This document shows, one piece after another, positions 17,401 through 27,577 of a stretch of 64,000 nt of DNA. Position numbers and translations under genes: made by a program. The notes under the pieces were generated by a model, which had not been told where the DNA came from, did not search any database, and saw only the letters and a list, made by a program, of their open reading frames with translations. Positions within the stretch are counted from its first letter, which is position 1; each line of letters starts with the position of its first letter. The DNA lies in the NCBI RefSeq assembly GCF_043789415.1, contig NZ_JBDLLW010000001.1, positions 124,001 to 188,000 on the forward strand, in the 5' to 3' direction. The DNA is from Renibacterium sp043789415 (lineage in GTDB: Bacteria > Actinomycetota > Actinomycetes > Actinomycetales > Micrococcaceae).

Positions 17401-17526
17401 TAAGGTTGAACTTATGTATTTTTCCTGCCCCCGTCACGGATTGCTTATTTAGCCGTACAGCTTTCGGATTTCAGCTGTACGGTCTGCCCCTTGCCAGGTT
17501 GCTTGCGCGCCACGAGGGGCTTTTGT
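17401..17526 (+). promoter_or_regulatory. Possible leader-peptide attenuator of leuS
   Basis: A TAAGGT box (17401-17406) lies seven bases before a 12-codon ORF (17414-17452) with tandem Leu codons and a stop. Next come a 10-bp hairpin, CCGTACAGCT (17453-17462) with AGCTGTACGG (17473-17482), and a second one, GCCCCT (17486-17491) with AGGGGC (17515-17520), followed by TTTTGT. A ribosome paused on the Leu codons would cover the left arm of the first hairpin. The layout resembles the leuA leader in this window. I could not draw a clear antiterminator, so the mechanism is a hypothesis. No T-box sequence (GGGTGGNACCGCG-like) is present. Confidence 0.5.
17414..17452 (+). CDS. Putative leucine-rich leader peptide of leuS
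   Basis: The ORF reads MYFSCPRHGLLI and stops at TAG 17450-17452. It may start leaderless from TAAGGT (17401-17406) or use AAGG at 17402-17405. Two adjacent Leu codons (TTG, CTT) precede Ile and the stop, immediately before the first hairpin. The position and codon content suit a leucine sensor, but the ORF is short and could arise by chance. Confidence 0.4.
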   Translation: MYFSCPRHGLLI

Positions 17527-17569
17527 ATGTCCAAGCGAGGCAGAGTTTTCGGTCATGGAAGGCAAGGCG

Positions 17570-20080
<2,511 letters not shown>

Positions 20081-20092
20081 GTTGTTGATGCC

Positions 20093-21037
20093 GTGAAGAA
20101 GCTGACTGAGGGTGCGTCCGGCTGGCTGGCCAAGCTGGTCGGACGTCGCGATTCACCTGCTGAGTTGCTCGCTGAAAATGCGGCGCCCAGAATCGCCATC
20201 GTCACCGATTCCGCGGCTGCACTGCCCCGGGACTTTGCCTCGGCTTCGCTTGAGGTCCTGACGCTGCCGATTATGGTGGACGGCGAGATCTACGCTGAGG
20301 GGGAGGAAGAGCTTTCGACGGCGCTCAGTCTTGCGCTTGCCTCAGGGAAGGACGTGAAAACCTCACGGCCTTCGCCCGGGCAGTTCGAAAGGGTGTATCA
20401 GTCCCTTGCCGATCGCGGTTTCCAAGCCATTTTGTCGATCCATCTTTCGGCTGAGCTTTCCGGCACCGTGGACTCAGCAAAGCTGGCCGCGAAGCGAATA
20501 GCGATCCCTGTTGAGGTGATGGATTCCCGCACCGTGGCGATGGCCCAGGGCTTCGGAGTCCGCGCTGCCCTACAGGCCGCTGAACGAGGGGACTCCTTGG
20601 ACGCAGCTGTACTGGCAGCTCACGCTGCTTTGGATTCTTCAAAGGTGTTTTTCTATGTGCCGTCCCTTGAGCAGCTTCGCCGAGGCGGCCGAATCGGGGC
20701 GGCTGCCTCTTGGATTGGCACCATGCTCGCTATTAAGCCCATCCTGAGCGTTGCCGATGGTCAGATCGTGCCTCTGGAGCGCATTCGTTCCGCGCCAAAA
20801 GCGATCTCCCGCTTGGACGAGCTCGTCGCCGCGGAACTCGCTGTGCGTGGTCAGCCGAGCAGTGTGGCCATCCACAGTTTCGGCAATCGGGAGCAGGCCG
20901 AGGAACTGCTGATCAGACTCCAGGCTTTAGCAGTGCCACCGGCCGAGTCCTTCATCACCGAAGTTCCACCGGTACTAGGTGCTCATGTCGGACTGGGCGT
21001 GCTGGCCGTGGTGATTTCCGCGAGGCTTCCGGCCTAA
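20093..21037 (+). CDS. DegV-family fatty-acid-binding protein
   Basis: 314 residues from GTG 20093, 12 bases after leuS. The EDD-fold fatty-acid-binding family shows IAIVTDSAAALPRD near residue 35, TSRPSPGQFERVYQSL, ILSIHLSAELSGTVDSA (lipid carboxylate-contacting Ser/Thr), VMDSRTVAMAQGF and PSLEQLRRGGRIGAA. DegV (FakB) proteins hand fatty acids to the FakA kinase in firmicutes; the actinobacterial role is less certain. No FakA gene is seen here. The first 30 residues are extra relative to the core. Probably co-transcribed with leuS. Confidence 0.9.
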   Translation: MKKLTEGASGWLAKLVGRRDSPAELLAENAAPRIAIVTDSAAALPRDFASASLEVLTLPIMVDGEIYAEGEEELSTALSLALASGKDVKTSRPSPGQFERVYQSLADRGFQAILSIHLSAELSGTVDSAKLAAKRIAIPVEVMDSRTVAMAQGFGVRAALQAAERGDSLDAAVLAAHAALDSSKVFFYVPSLEQLRRGGRIGAAASWIGTMLAIKPILSVADGQIVPLERIRSAPKAISRLDELVAAELAVRGQPSSVAIHSFGNREQAEELLIRLQALAVPPAESFITEVPPVLGAHVGLGVLAVVISARLPA

Positions 21038-21128
21038 CTACTCCTGCACAGTGGGGGCCAATAAGTCCTTTCCCCACATCCTGGTTTTCGTCGGCTCCGG
21101 GGTGTGCCGAATTCCCTATGCTCAATGC

Positions 21129-21887
21129 ATGCCGAGTCACAACAGACACCTTGCCAGCTCAGTGCGGCTCACCGAGCTCTTCCCTGAGGCAGCCGCTTCC
21201 TCCTTTCCCAGGAAGCGGCTGCGATGGCGGCTGAGCGCAACAGTAACGATCACTACCCTGATGATCGTGGCTTTAGCTGCGGTGCTTTTCTGGTGGGGCA
21301 GTGGCGGGGCAGCGGCACAGAACCCCGTGGCCCCGCCCGGTGCTAGCGCTCTTGAAGTGCCGCCTTTGGCGGCCAGCCCGACGTCGCTGAATCCGGTTTC
21401 CCCGAAAGCTGAGGATACGAAGCTAGTGGTTCATGTGATCGGAGCTGTTGCACGCCCTGGGGTGGTCAGCCTACCCTCGGGAAGTCGCGCTTTCCAGGCG
21501 ATCAGTGCTGCCGGAGGTGCACAATCAACAGCGGAACTCTCGGGCTTGAATCTTGCCGCTGTGCTGCAAGACGGCCAACAGATCATGATCCCCACCAAGC
21601 AACAAGTTCTCGCCGCCAACCGGCTGACAGCTGGAGCGATGCCGGCGACCCCGCCCTCCAGCGCGAGTAGTGGTGGCAGTGCCGCAAGCACTGCCACTAA
21701 GGTCAACCTGAATACGGCCAGCTCGGAGCAGCTCGTCGGTCTGCCCAGAGTGGGCGAGGTGCTGGCGAAGAAGATTGTGGCCTGGCGAACCGAGCACGGG
21801 AAGTTCGGCTCAATCGATGATCTGGACGCTGTGGAGGGAATAGGCAGCAAGTTGTTGGAGGCCCTTCGTCCTCTCGTCTCGGTCTAG
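21129..21887 (+). CDS. comEA: ComEA-like DNA-binding competence protein
   Basis: 252 residues from ATG 21129, chosen because TATGCT (21117-21122) lies six bases upstream as a leaderless -10 box; the frame is open to 21051. One membrane anchor (VTITTLMIVALAAVLFWWG, residues about 40-58) is followed by a Pro/Ala-rich linker, an SLBB-like domain (VVHVIGAVARPGVVSLPSGS) and a C-terminal helix-hairpin-helix pair (VNLNTASSEQLVGLPRVGE, IDDLDAVEGIGSKLLEAL). ComEA binds double-stranded DNA outside the membrane and delivers it to ComEC, encoded three bases after its stop. Confidence 0.9.
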   Translation: MPSHNRHLASSVRLTELFPEAAASSFPRKRLRWRLSATVTITTLMIVALAAVLFWWGSGGAAAQNPVAPPGASALEVPPLAASPTSLNPVSPKAEDTKLVVHVIGAVARPGVVSLPSGSRAFQAISAAGGAQSTAELSGLNLAAVLQDGQQIMIPTKQQVLAANRLTAGAMPATPPSSASSGGSAASTATKVNLNTASSEQLVGLPRVGEVLAKKIVAWRTEHGKFGSIDDLDAVEGIGSKLLEALRPLVSV

Positions 21888-21890
21888 CCA

Positions 21891-23849
21891 TTGCGTCGAG
21901 ATTGGCGGTATTTCCAATCGGCTGCCACCCGGGATGCGTATGCCGGATTGCCGCTACCCAGGCACGGAGGCAATCCGGGGAAACAGCTCCTTGCCTGGGT
22001 GGCGGCAATTCGACGAAGGGCTGAGGCACGGGTTGCACCACTGAGTAAGGCGCAATACCGAGCTCCTCTGGATATCCGACTCGTGCCGATGGCTATCGCA
22101 TCCTGGCTTGCTGCCGGAGCGGGTCGCTTGACGGCACCTCTCGGCGTGAGCTGGGTCGTGGGAACTTGCCTCTTTGTGATCGGAACGCTCCTATGGCAGC
22201 TGACAAGATCTCGTTTTCTCGCGCGGGCCAAAGCAGGGCTCCTTCAGTCGGCTCTCAGCATCGGTGTGGCGGGAGTGATGTTCCTCTTAGGCGGCCTCGC
22301 GGCCTTACAACAGATGCCAGCCTTCCTCGCAGAGGCGGGTGATCAAGGTTTGCTTGTGACGGCGCAGCTCGTGCTGATCGAGGACCCTCGGGAGGTTTCC
22401 GGCCCGAACGGGACTGGGACGTTGATTTCGGCACGACTTGAGGAAATCGAATTCGGTGGGAAAGTCGTCCGGACTGGACTTCGAGTGCAGATGAGAATCG
22501 AGCAGTCTCAGACGGCGCCTGAGACTGCTCGACAGAATACTGCCCACCAGGATGCTGATCACCAGGATGCGGCCCGCCAGAACGCCGGTCAGCTTAGTGA
22601 CGGGCAGCTTAGTGACGGGCAGACGACTATCGAGAGGATCGCGCCAGGGCCAAGCTGGGAGTCCCTCACGCAGGGGGTGCGGCTGAGCTCGGCTGGGAGG
22701 CTCAAGGCCGCAGAAACTCCCTTCACTGCGGCGCACTTCATCCCCAGTGGTCGGCCGAAAATCCAAGGTGAGCCTCCGGTACTGACGCGATTCCTCAGCG
22801 GACTTCGGCAAGAATTCAGGGAAAGCACTGACGCGGTTTGGCAGCACCGTTCAACTGATATTGCGGCGTTGTTACCTGGGATGACAATCGGTGATCGTTC
22901 TCAATTGCCGGTTGACCTGGCCCAGGCAATGAAGACCACCGGCTTGAGCCATCTGACCGCGGTAAGTGGCATGAACTGCGGCGTTGTACTCTTCGGCACG
23001 ATTCTGGCCGCCCGGTTTTTGAGGATTCAACGGTATTTCGCAAGCGCTTTCGGGGGAGCGTTCCTTGTGCTGTTCATCGCGGTTGTAGGTCCCGATCCCA
23101 GCGTTATCAGGGCCTCACTGATGGGAAGCCTGGGGCTGCTCAGCATGCTCGGCGGACGGCCTAAGCAGCTGATCTCGCTGTTGTGTTTCACGGTAATTCT
23201 TGTGCTGCTTTTCGACTCGAGTCTTGCCCTGAGTTTCGGCTTCGCGCTTTCTGTGGCAGCAACAGCCGGATTGATCGTGCTGGGACCTGGTTTGCAGAGC
23301 AAACTTGCCCGGATTTTGCCTCACTGGCTGGCCACTGGGTTAGCGATTCCTTTAGCGGCTCAGCTCAGCTGCGCGCCGATTATCGTGCTGCTCAATCCAG
23401 CTCTGACGATCTATGCTCTTCCAGCCAATCTTCTGGTTGCACCGGTGGTTGCTTGCACAACGATCCTGGGCACGCTTGCCCTGCCGGTTCTTCCGCTTTT
23501 GCCGGGGGTAGCCATGGTCTTGCTGACCTTGTCCGGTCTCTGCGTCGCCTGGGTAGCTTTGATCGCGCGGTTTTTCGCAGTCCTACCCGGAGCGATGCTG
23601 CCCTGGCCGGATGGTCCATGGGGAGTGAGCCTGATGTGTCTGCTTTCGGCGGGCAGTTTCACGCTGGTTTTTCTGCTCGCCGAGCGCAGGAAATACCTTG
23701 CCCTGGTCAGGCAGAAATGCCGGGTGCAACTGCCTGATGCCCGGCTCCGAAGAACGCTACTGAATACCGGGCTCGGTCTGGGGCTCGCGGTCATCAGCTG
23801 GGCGCTTTCACAGTTACTCCTCCGACTCGTCTACGCACTACCACCCTAG
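21891..23849 (+). CDS. comEC: ComEC/Rec2 DNA-uptake channel protein
   Basis: 652 residues from TTG 21891. It has N-terminal membrane helices, a soluble DUF4131-like segment and the competence domain with the hallmark HLTAVSGMNCGVV near residue 350 and many hydrophobic helices to the C-terminus. ComEC forms the channel for single-stranded DNA. The C-terminal metallo-beta-lactamase-like nuclease domain of many ComEC proteins is absent, because the protein ends just after a last membrane helix. A Gln/Asp/Ala-rich insertion near residues 208-245 contains an exact 15-bp tandem repeat. The TTG start has a poor ribosome binding site; coupling to comEA is likely. Confidence 0.88.
   Translation: MRRDWRYFQSAATRDAYAGLPLPRHGGNPGKQLLAWVAAIRRRAEARVAPLSKAQYRAPLDIRLVPMAIASWLAAGAGRLTAPLGVSWVVGTCLFVIGTLLWQLTRSRFLARAKAGLLQSALSIGVAGVMFLLGGLAALQQMPAFLAEAGDQGLLVTAQLVLIEDPREVSGPNGTGTLISARLEEIEFGGKVVRTGLRVQMRIEQSQTAPETARQNTAHQDADHQDAARQNAGQLSDGQLSDGQTTIERIAPGPSWESLTQGVRLSSAGRLKAAETPFTAAHFIPSGRPKIQGEPPVLTRFLSGLRQEFRESTDAVWQHRSTDIAALLPGMTIGDRSQLPVDLAQAMKTTGLSHLTAVSGMNCGVVLFGTILAARFLRIQRYFASAFGGAFLVLFIAVVGPDPSVIRASLMGSLGLLSMLGGRPKQLISLLCFTVILVLLFDSSLALSFGFALSVAATAGLIVLGPGLQSKLARILPHWLATGLAIPLAAQLSCAPIIVLLNPALTIYALPANLLVAPVVACTTILGTLALPVLPLLPGVAMVLLTLSGLCVAWVALIARFFAVLPGAMLPWPDGPWGVSLMCLLSAGSFTLVFLLAERRKYLALVRQKCRVQLPDARLRRTLLNTGLGLGLAVISWALSQLLLRLVYALPP
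22591..22620 (+). repeat. 15-bp tandem repeat inside comEC
   Basis: AGCTTAGTGACGGGC occurs twice in a row (22591-22605, 22606-22620), adding the repeated residues QLSDG. It follows a less exact run of Gln/His/Asp/Ala codons from about 22530. Length change by slippage would keep the frame. Confidence 0.85.
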
Positions 23850-23926
23850 CTACCTGAATGAAGCAGCGACTTAGACTCAGATCCCGGCTCGAACCCGGCA
23901 TGAATGGCTGTCCGAGGTCTCTCTGC

Positions 23927-25147
23927 CTACAACGGGTTTCTCACCCGCTCAGGAGCATGTTTGAAAGCATCCAGCAGAGCCAGATAAGCGGGCGTCGGCT
24001 GCAAGGAGTCATCGAAGAGCAAGGGTCGAGCCGGGCGTCCAGTGGACTGTCCGGCGGGCAGACGGTTGTACCAGCTATGCTGATTGTCCACACCCCAAAC
24101 GATGAACTCCTTGACCGAGGTGTTTGCCAAGGCAGTCTTTGCAAAAACGGAGTATTGCTTGGCGACTTGAGCGTCGCGTTCATCAATGTCGTCGACGAAA
24201 CCCCGGTCATCGACGTCGAACTCGGTGATATGGATTTCGGGGACTTTAGTTGCCAGCTCGGCCAGGAAATCCGCATAAGCATTCTCCGCGAACGTCGATC
24301 GGTCTATCAGCAGGTGGCCTTGTAATCCGACGACGTCAAAAGGCACTTGCTCTTGCTGTAACTCATCGACCAATTGCAGGAGCAATGACCGCGCATCCTG
24401 GCCAGTAGAGTCGTCGCGCTCGGTATTCGCTTCGTTGAGGATCAGCTTCGCCTCACCATCGATAGCTCTAACTCGCCGGAAGGCCCTAGCGATGTAGTCC
24501 TTGCCAAATGCGGTGTACCAAGGCCCTTTTCTAAATTTGGGGTCCGGCTCCTCTCTCTCCCACGGAGCAATGGGTTCGTTGACCACGATCCACTTTTTCT
24601 GCTTCCGCTTCTCGGGAGGCAAATACGCAGAGAAATTGAGGTAATGTTCCACCACGGTATCCAGGTGACGGTCGAGTTGATACCTGAGTTCGTTGCCGCT
24701 AAGTTGCTTCATCCATTCGGCGTTATTGTCATTCCACACCAGATTGTGGGCATGGATCGGCATGTAGCTGTCTTTGGCGTACTGCATCATCTGGTCTGGT
24801 GAAGACCAATCGAAGGTGTCCAGATCGTGGTGCAACACCTCGTCTTTGAAGGAATTTCCGGAGGCAAAAATATGCGCCTCCTGAAGCACCAGCTGGCGCA
24901 AGGCATCGCCATTCGGGCTGTCAAACCAGCTGTCCTCAGTGAGGCCGAAGAGCACCCCCGCTTCCCAGGCGGCGAGGGCAATGGCTGAGGGGCCGGGCGG
25001 GCCAGAAGGCGAATCGGACTCAGCGGCTTTCGCGCTGCTAGGCATGATCAGCCCGCTCCCCATCGCCCCAGCAGCTCCAATCAAGCCCAGGGCGCGTCGG
25101 CGCGAGAGCATTCCATCCTGCCTCGCTGGGTGAGTGGGTTCAGCCAT
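23927..25147 (-). CDS. Secreted GH10-family glycoside hydrolase (xylanase-like)
   Basis: 406 residues, ATG 25147 with AAAGGA upstream. The N-terminus carries a twin-arginine signal (SRRRALGLIGAAGAMGSGL, residues 15-33) and an AKAA cleavage region. GH10 features are in order: HNLVWND, the acid/base Glu in WIVVNEPIAPWE near residue 195, GLQGHLLID and the nucleophile Glu in IHITEFDVDD near residue 300, then WGVDNQHSWY. The usual W-H-x-Q after the second strand reads WNDN, so substrate binding may differ. GH10 enzymes cut xylan or other beta-glycans. It lies alone on the minus strand between comEC and holA, so it is probably an insertion in a conserved block. Confidence 0.88.
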   Translation of the reverse strand: MAEPTHPARQDGMLSRRRALGLIGAAGAMGSGLIMPSSAKAAESDSPSGPPGPSAIALAAWEAGVLFGLTEDSWFDSPNGDALRQLVLQEAHIFASGNSFKDEVLHHDLDTFDWSSPDQMMQYAKDSYMPIHAHNLVWNDNNAEWMKQLSGNELRYQLDRHLDTVVEHYLNFSAYLPPEKRKQKKWIVVNEPIAPWEREEPDPKFRKGPWYTAFGKDYIARAFRRVRAIDGEAKLILNEANTERDDSTGQDARSLLLQLVDELQQEQVPFDVVGLQGHLLIDRSTFAENAYADFLAELATKVPEIHITEFDVDDRGFVDDIDERDAQVAKQYSVFAKTALANTSVKEFIVWGVDNQHSWYNRLPAGQSTGRPARPLLFDDSLQPTPAYLALLDAFKHAPERVRNPL

Positions 25148-25240
25148 TATCGATCCTTTCGCTGCTCACCACGGGGGAGCGTTCAGTCATCATGAGCGGG
25201 TATTGGGTCACTGTGCTCCCAACACTCATCCGGGTTCATC

Positions 25241-25263
25241 AGTAATAACGATATGTTATTGCT
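25241..25263. promoter_or_regulatory. Palindrome upstream of the GH10 gene
   Basis: AATAAC (25244-25249) and GTTATT (25255-25260) with a 5-base spacer extend to nine-base arms with one mismatch. It lies about 95 bases before the GH10 start and 56 bases before holA. It resembles a LacI-size operator but lacks the usual central CG. No regulator gene is adjacent. Confidence 0.45.
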
Positions 25264-25318
25264 AACGACGTAAAGCTGAAAACTTCTGATTGTCCTCGCC
25301 ACATGGCAAGCTAGGGGA

Positions 25319-26320
25319 GTGCCTGCAGCAAAAACTTCCACCGGGAACAAAGTCAGTTGGCGTTCCATCCCACCGGCATTGTTGATCCTTGTTCAAGGAA
25401 CCGAGGAGTACATTGCGCACCGGGCTTTGGAAGCGATTCGTCGGGAGGTGCGTGCCGCCCATCCCGACGCCGAACTCACCCGTCTTGATGCCTCGCAATA
25501 TTCCGGCGGAGAGCTGGCTATGGCGACCAGCCCTTCCTTGTTCGGTGAGAACAAACTGATTGAGGTCAGCGGATTGGCATCCATGACCGATGCCTTTCTG
25601 GCCGAGGCTTTGAACTATCTGCCGGCTCCCGAAACCGATTGCATCGTGGTGCTTCACCACAGCGGGGGAACCCGCGGCAAGAAGCTGCTGGACGCCGTCA
25701 AAACAGCGGGGTTTCCGGTCGTCGAATGCCTTCCGCTCAAGAAGGACTCCGAAAAAGCCGAGTTTGTCACTCAGGAGTTCAAGGCAGCGGGCCGCCGGAT
25801 CGAAGCTCCGGCCGTTCGTTCCCTGGTTGCTGCGGTGGGCTCACAGCTCTCCGAGTTAGCCGCTGCGTGCAGCCAACTCATCTCAGATTCAGACGGCACG
25901 ATCACCGTGGATTTGATCGATAAATATTACGGCGGTCGAGTCGAAGCCACAGCGTTCAAAGTGGCTGATGCCGCAGTTGCCGGTAATGCAGCGGTGGCGC
26001 TTTCCAGCCTGCGGCATGCCCTGGCCACGGGTGTCGATCCGGTTCCACTGGTGGCTTCGTTGGCGATGAAGGTCAGAGCGGTGGCCAAAGTGCACGGCGC
26101 CCGGGGAAGCTCAGCCGTGCTGGCCACATCGCTCGGCATGGCACCCTGGCAAGTCGACCAGGCGAGGCGCGAGGCAGAACGCTGGAGCGAAGAAGGACTT
26201 GCGGAAGCAATTCGCGCCCTTGCTCTAGCCGACGCTCAGGTCAAAGGCGCCTCCAGAGACCCGGTGTACGCCGTCGAACGAGCCGTGACGATTATCGCCA
26301 CCGCTGCGGGCGGGCGCTAG
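25319..26320 (+). CDS. holA: DNA polymerase III subunit delta
   Basis: 333 residues from GTG 25319. HolA opens the sliding clamp in the clamp-loader complex. The pattern LILVQGTEEYIAHRALEAI at the start, the ALNYLPAPETDCIVVLHHSGG segment and the C-terminal helical domain (KVADAAVAGNAAVALSSL, DPVPLVASLAMKVR) are typical. Walker residues are not required in delta and are absent. AGGGGAG overlaps the start codon closely, so initiation may be at this GTG with weak binding. rpsT and lepA follow at a distance. Confidence 0.93.
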   Translation: MPAAKTSTGNKVSWRSIPPALLILVQGTEEYIAHRALEAIRREVRAAHPDAELTRLDASQYSGGELAMATSPSLFGENKLIEVSGLASMTDAFLAEALNYLPAPETDCIVVLHHSGGTRGKKLLDAVKTAGFPVVECLPLKKDSEKAEFVTQEFKAAGRRIEAPAVRSLVAAVGSQLSELAAACSQLISDSDGTITVDLIDKYYGGRVEATAFKVADAAVAGNAAVALSSLRHALATGVDPVPLVASLAMKVRAVAKVHGARGSSAVLATSLGMAPWQVDQARREAERWSEEGLAEAIRALALADAQVKGASRDPVYAVERAVTIIATAAGGR

Positions 26321-26612
26321 TGACGGTTTGCACGACGGCAACTCAGCGCCGGGGGTAATGAAGCCAGGGGTAATGAAGCCGGCAAAACGACGCTGACCCC
26401 TATCGACCGAAGGACGGATGGCATCCCTGAAGCACGTTTTCGCTGGGTTATGCCGTTCATCCCAGTGAAACTCGTTTTTGGTTGAGCTCTGCTCACCCGG
26501 GCAACTCCCGATGCGGATGCTCCGGCCCCCGGCAAAGACACAAACCTAAGCACTGGAAGCCAGTGCTGACTGAATCCCAAGTTGAACAGTTTTGCCGCTG
26601 AGCTTAAAACAT
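26321..26612. other. Gene-free region between holA and rpsT
   Basis: About 290 bases with no convincing gene; the frame on the minus strand at 26317-26580 has no domain pattern. It holds a direct repeat, GGGGTAATGAAGCC (26352-26365 and 26367-26380, period 15), and a small perfect hairpin, AGCACTGG-aag-CCAGTGCT (26549-26567), possibly a holA terminator although no T-run follows. Confidence 0.5.
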
Positions 26613-26644
26613 TGATGGCCGGCTCCCAGGGGAACCGGCCATCA
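26613..26644 (-). terminator. rpsT terminator
   Basis: TGATGGCCGG (26613-26622) and CCGGCCATCA (26635-26644) form a 10-bp stem. Read on the minus strand it lies 10 bases after the rpsT stop and is followed by ATGTTTT, a short T-tract. Confidence 0.8.
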
Positions 26645-26654
26645 AGAGAAAAAC

Positions 26655-26918
26655 CTAGCTCAGTTTGCTGACCTTCTTGGAGATCGCAGACTTGCGGTTG
26701 GCAGCCTGGTTCGAGTGAATGACACCCTTGCTGACAGCCTTGTCCAGCTTGCGGCTGGCGGTGGCCAGTGCGGTGCTAGCGGTTTCCTTATCGCCGGCCT
26801 CGACAGCTTCGTTGACCGCGCGAACAGCGGTCTTCAATTCGGACTTAACAGCGACATTGCGCTGACGTGCCTTCTCGTTGGTGAGAATGCGCTTCTTCTG
26901 GGACTTGATATTAGCCAC
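26655..26918 (-). CDS. rpsT: 30S ribosomal protein S20
   Basis: 87 residues from GTG 26918 (MANIKSQKKRI), the conserved S20 start, with AGAGAG upstream; an ATG frame 18 codons longer is rejected. S20 binds 16S rRNA early in small-subunit assembly. The basic helical protein has TNEKARQRN, KSELKTAVRAVNEAV and KGVIHSNQAANRKSAISKKV, typical throughout. It is transcribed alone from the minus strand with its own terminator. Confidence 0.96.
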   Translation of the reverse strand: MANIKSQKKRILTNEKARQRNVAVKSELKTAVRAVNEAVEAGDKETASTALATASRKLDKAVSKGVIHSNQAANRKSAISKKVSKLS

Positions 26919-27091
26919 GTATGAACTCTCTGTATAAAACGGAAATGGTCTAGAGGGCGTTGAATCAGCCATTGACAGCGGCGTGGGGATGCTCGATTAA
27001 GGTGAACGTCCGGCTGATTCGTCGTGCCCGCCGACCTGCGCGGACACACAGCAATAAATTTTAGCAGAGTTTTAGCCGCAAGTATGCAGGG

Positions 27092-27508
27092 TTATTGCCA
27101 GCCGTGTCGCTCCCGCAGGGCGGCCGCCACTAATTCAAACTTTTCTGCGCTGAGCACAGCCCCTTCACGGCGAATTCGCTGTCGAGCAATCCGAAGAATA
27201 CGGTCCACTCGGACTTCACTGGGACGCCGTTTTCGATCCCAAGGACCAGCACCGACGTCCACATAATCCCTCTGGGTGCGTTCATCGACTTCGCTGCCGT
27301 GGACATGGTCTTTAGTCGTCATCATCAAGCCCAGCAGCCATTCGTGGTCGACGCCCACCAAGAGCACCGGACGGTCTTTGCCCAACTCAGGGTCGTCCTC
27401 GAAGGCCACCCAGGTCCAGACGATCTCACCCGGATCCGGTTCTCCGTCGGGTTGCGGGGCGTAACGCACGACACCGCTGCCCTGATAATCCGGTGCTACG
27501 TCGATCAC
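27092..27508 (-). CDS. PemK/MazF-family protein, orphan toxin-like
   Basis: 138 residues from GTG 27508, with TATGCT six bases upstream (27515-27520, minus strand), a leaderless arrangement. The MazF/PemK SH3-like barrel is suggested by GEIVWTWVAFEDDPELGKDRPVLLVG, where the strand with K-x-RPVLV is the family core, and by the later SEVRVDRILRI. MazF toxins are sequence-specific RNases. No antitoxin gene is adjacent: rpsT lies on one side and lepA on the other. It may be a non-toxic family member with a housekeeping role. Confidence 0.78.
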   Translation of the reverse strand: MIDVAPDYQGSGVVRYAPQPDGEPDPGEIVWTWVAFEDDPELGKDRPVLLVGVDHEWLLGLMMTTKDHVHGSEVDERTQRDYVDVGAGPWDRKRRPSEVRVDRILRIARQRIRREGAVLSAEKFELVAAALRERHGWQ

Positions 27509-27577
27509 AGCATAAGCATATGGGAGAATTGAATCTGCTCCGTTGATAGGGGAGCGCCCCGACAGTAAGGAAACTCT

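Noticed and set aside
26352..26381. Direct repeat GGGGTAATGAAGCC as a possible origin or iteron
   Set aside because: Only two copies, no initiator box near; more likely a small local duplication.
26317..26580. An 87-residue minus-strand ORF between holA and rpsT
   Set aside because: No ribosome binding site or motif; composition looks non-coding and its 3' end overlaps holA.
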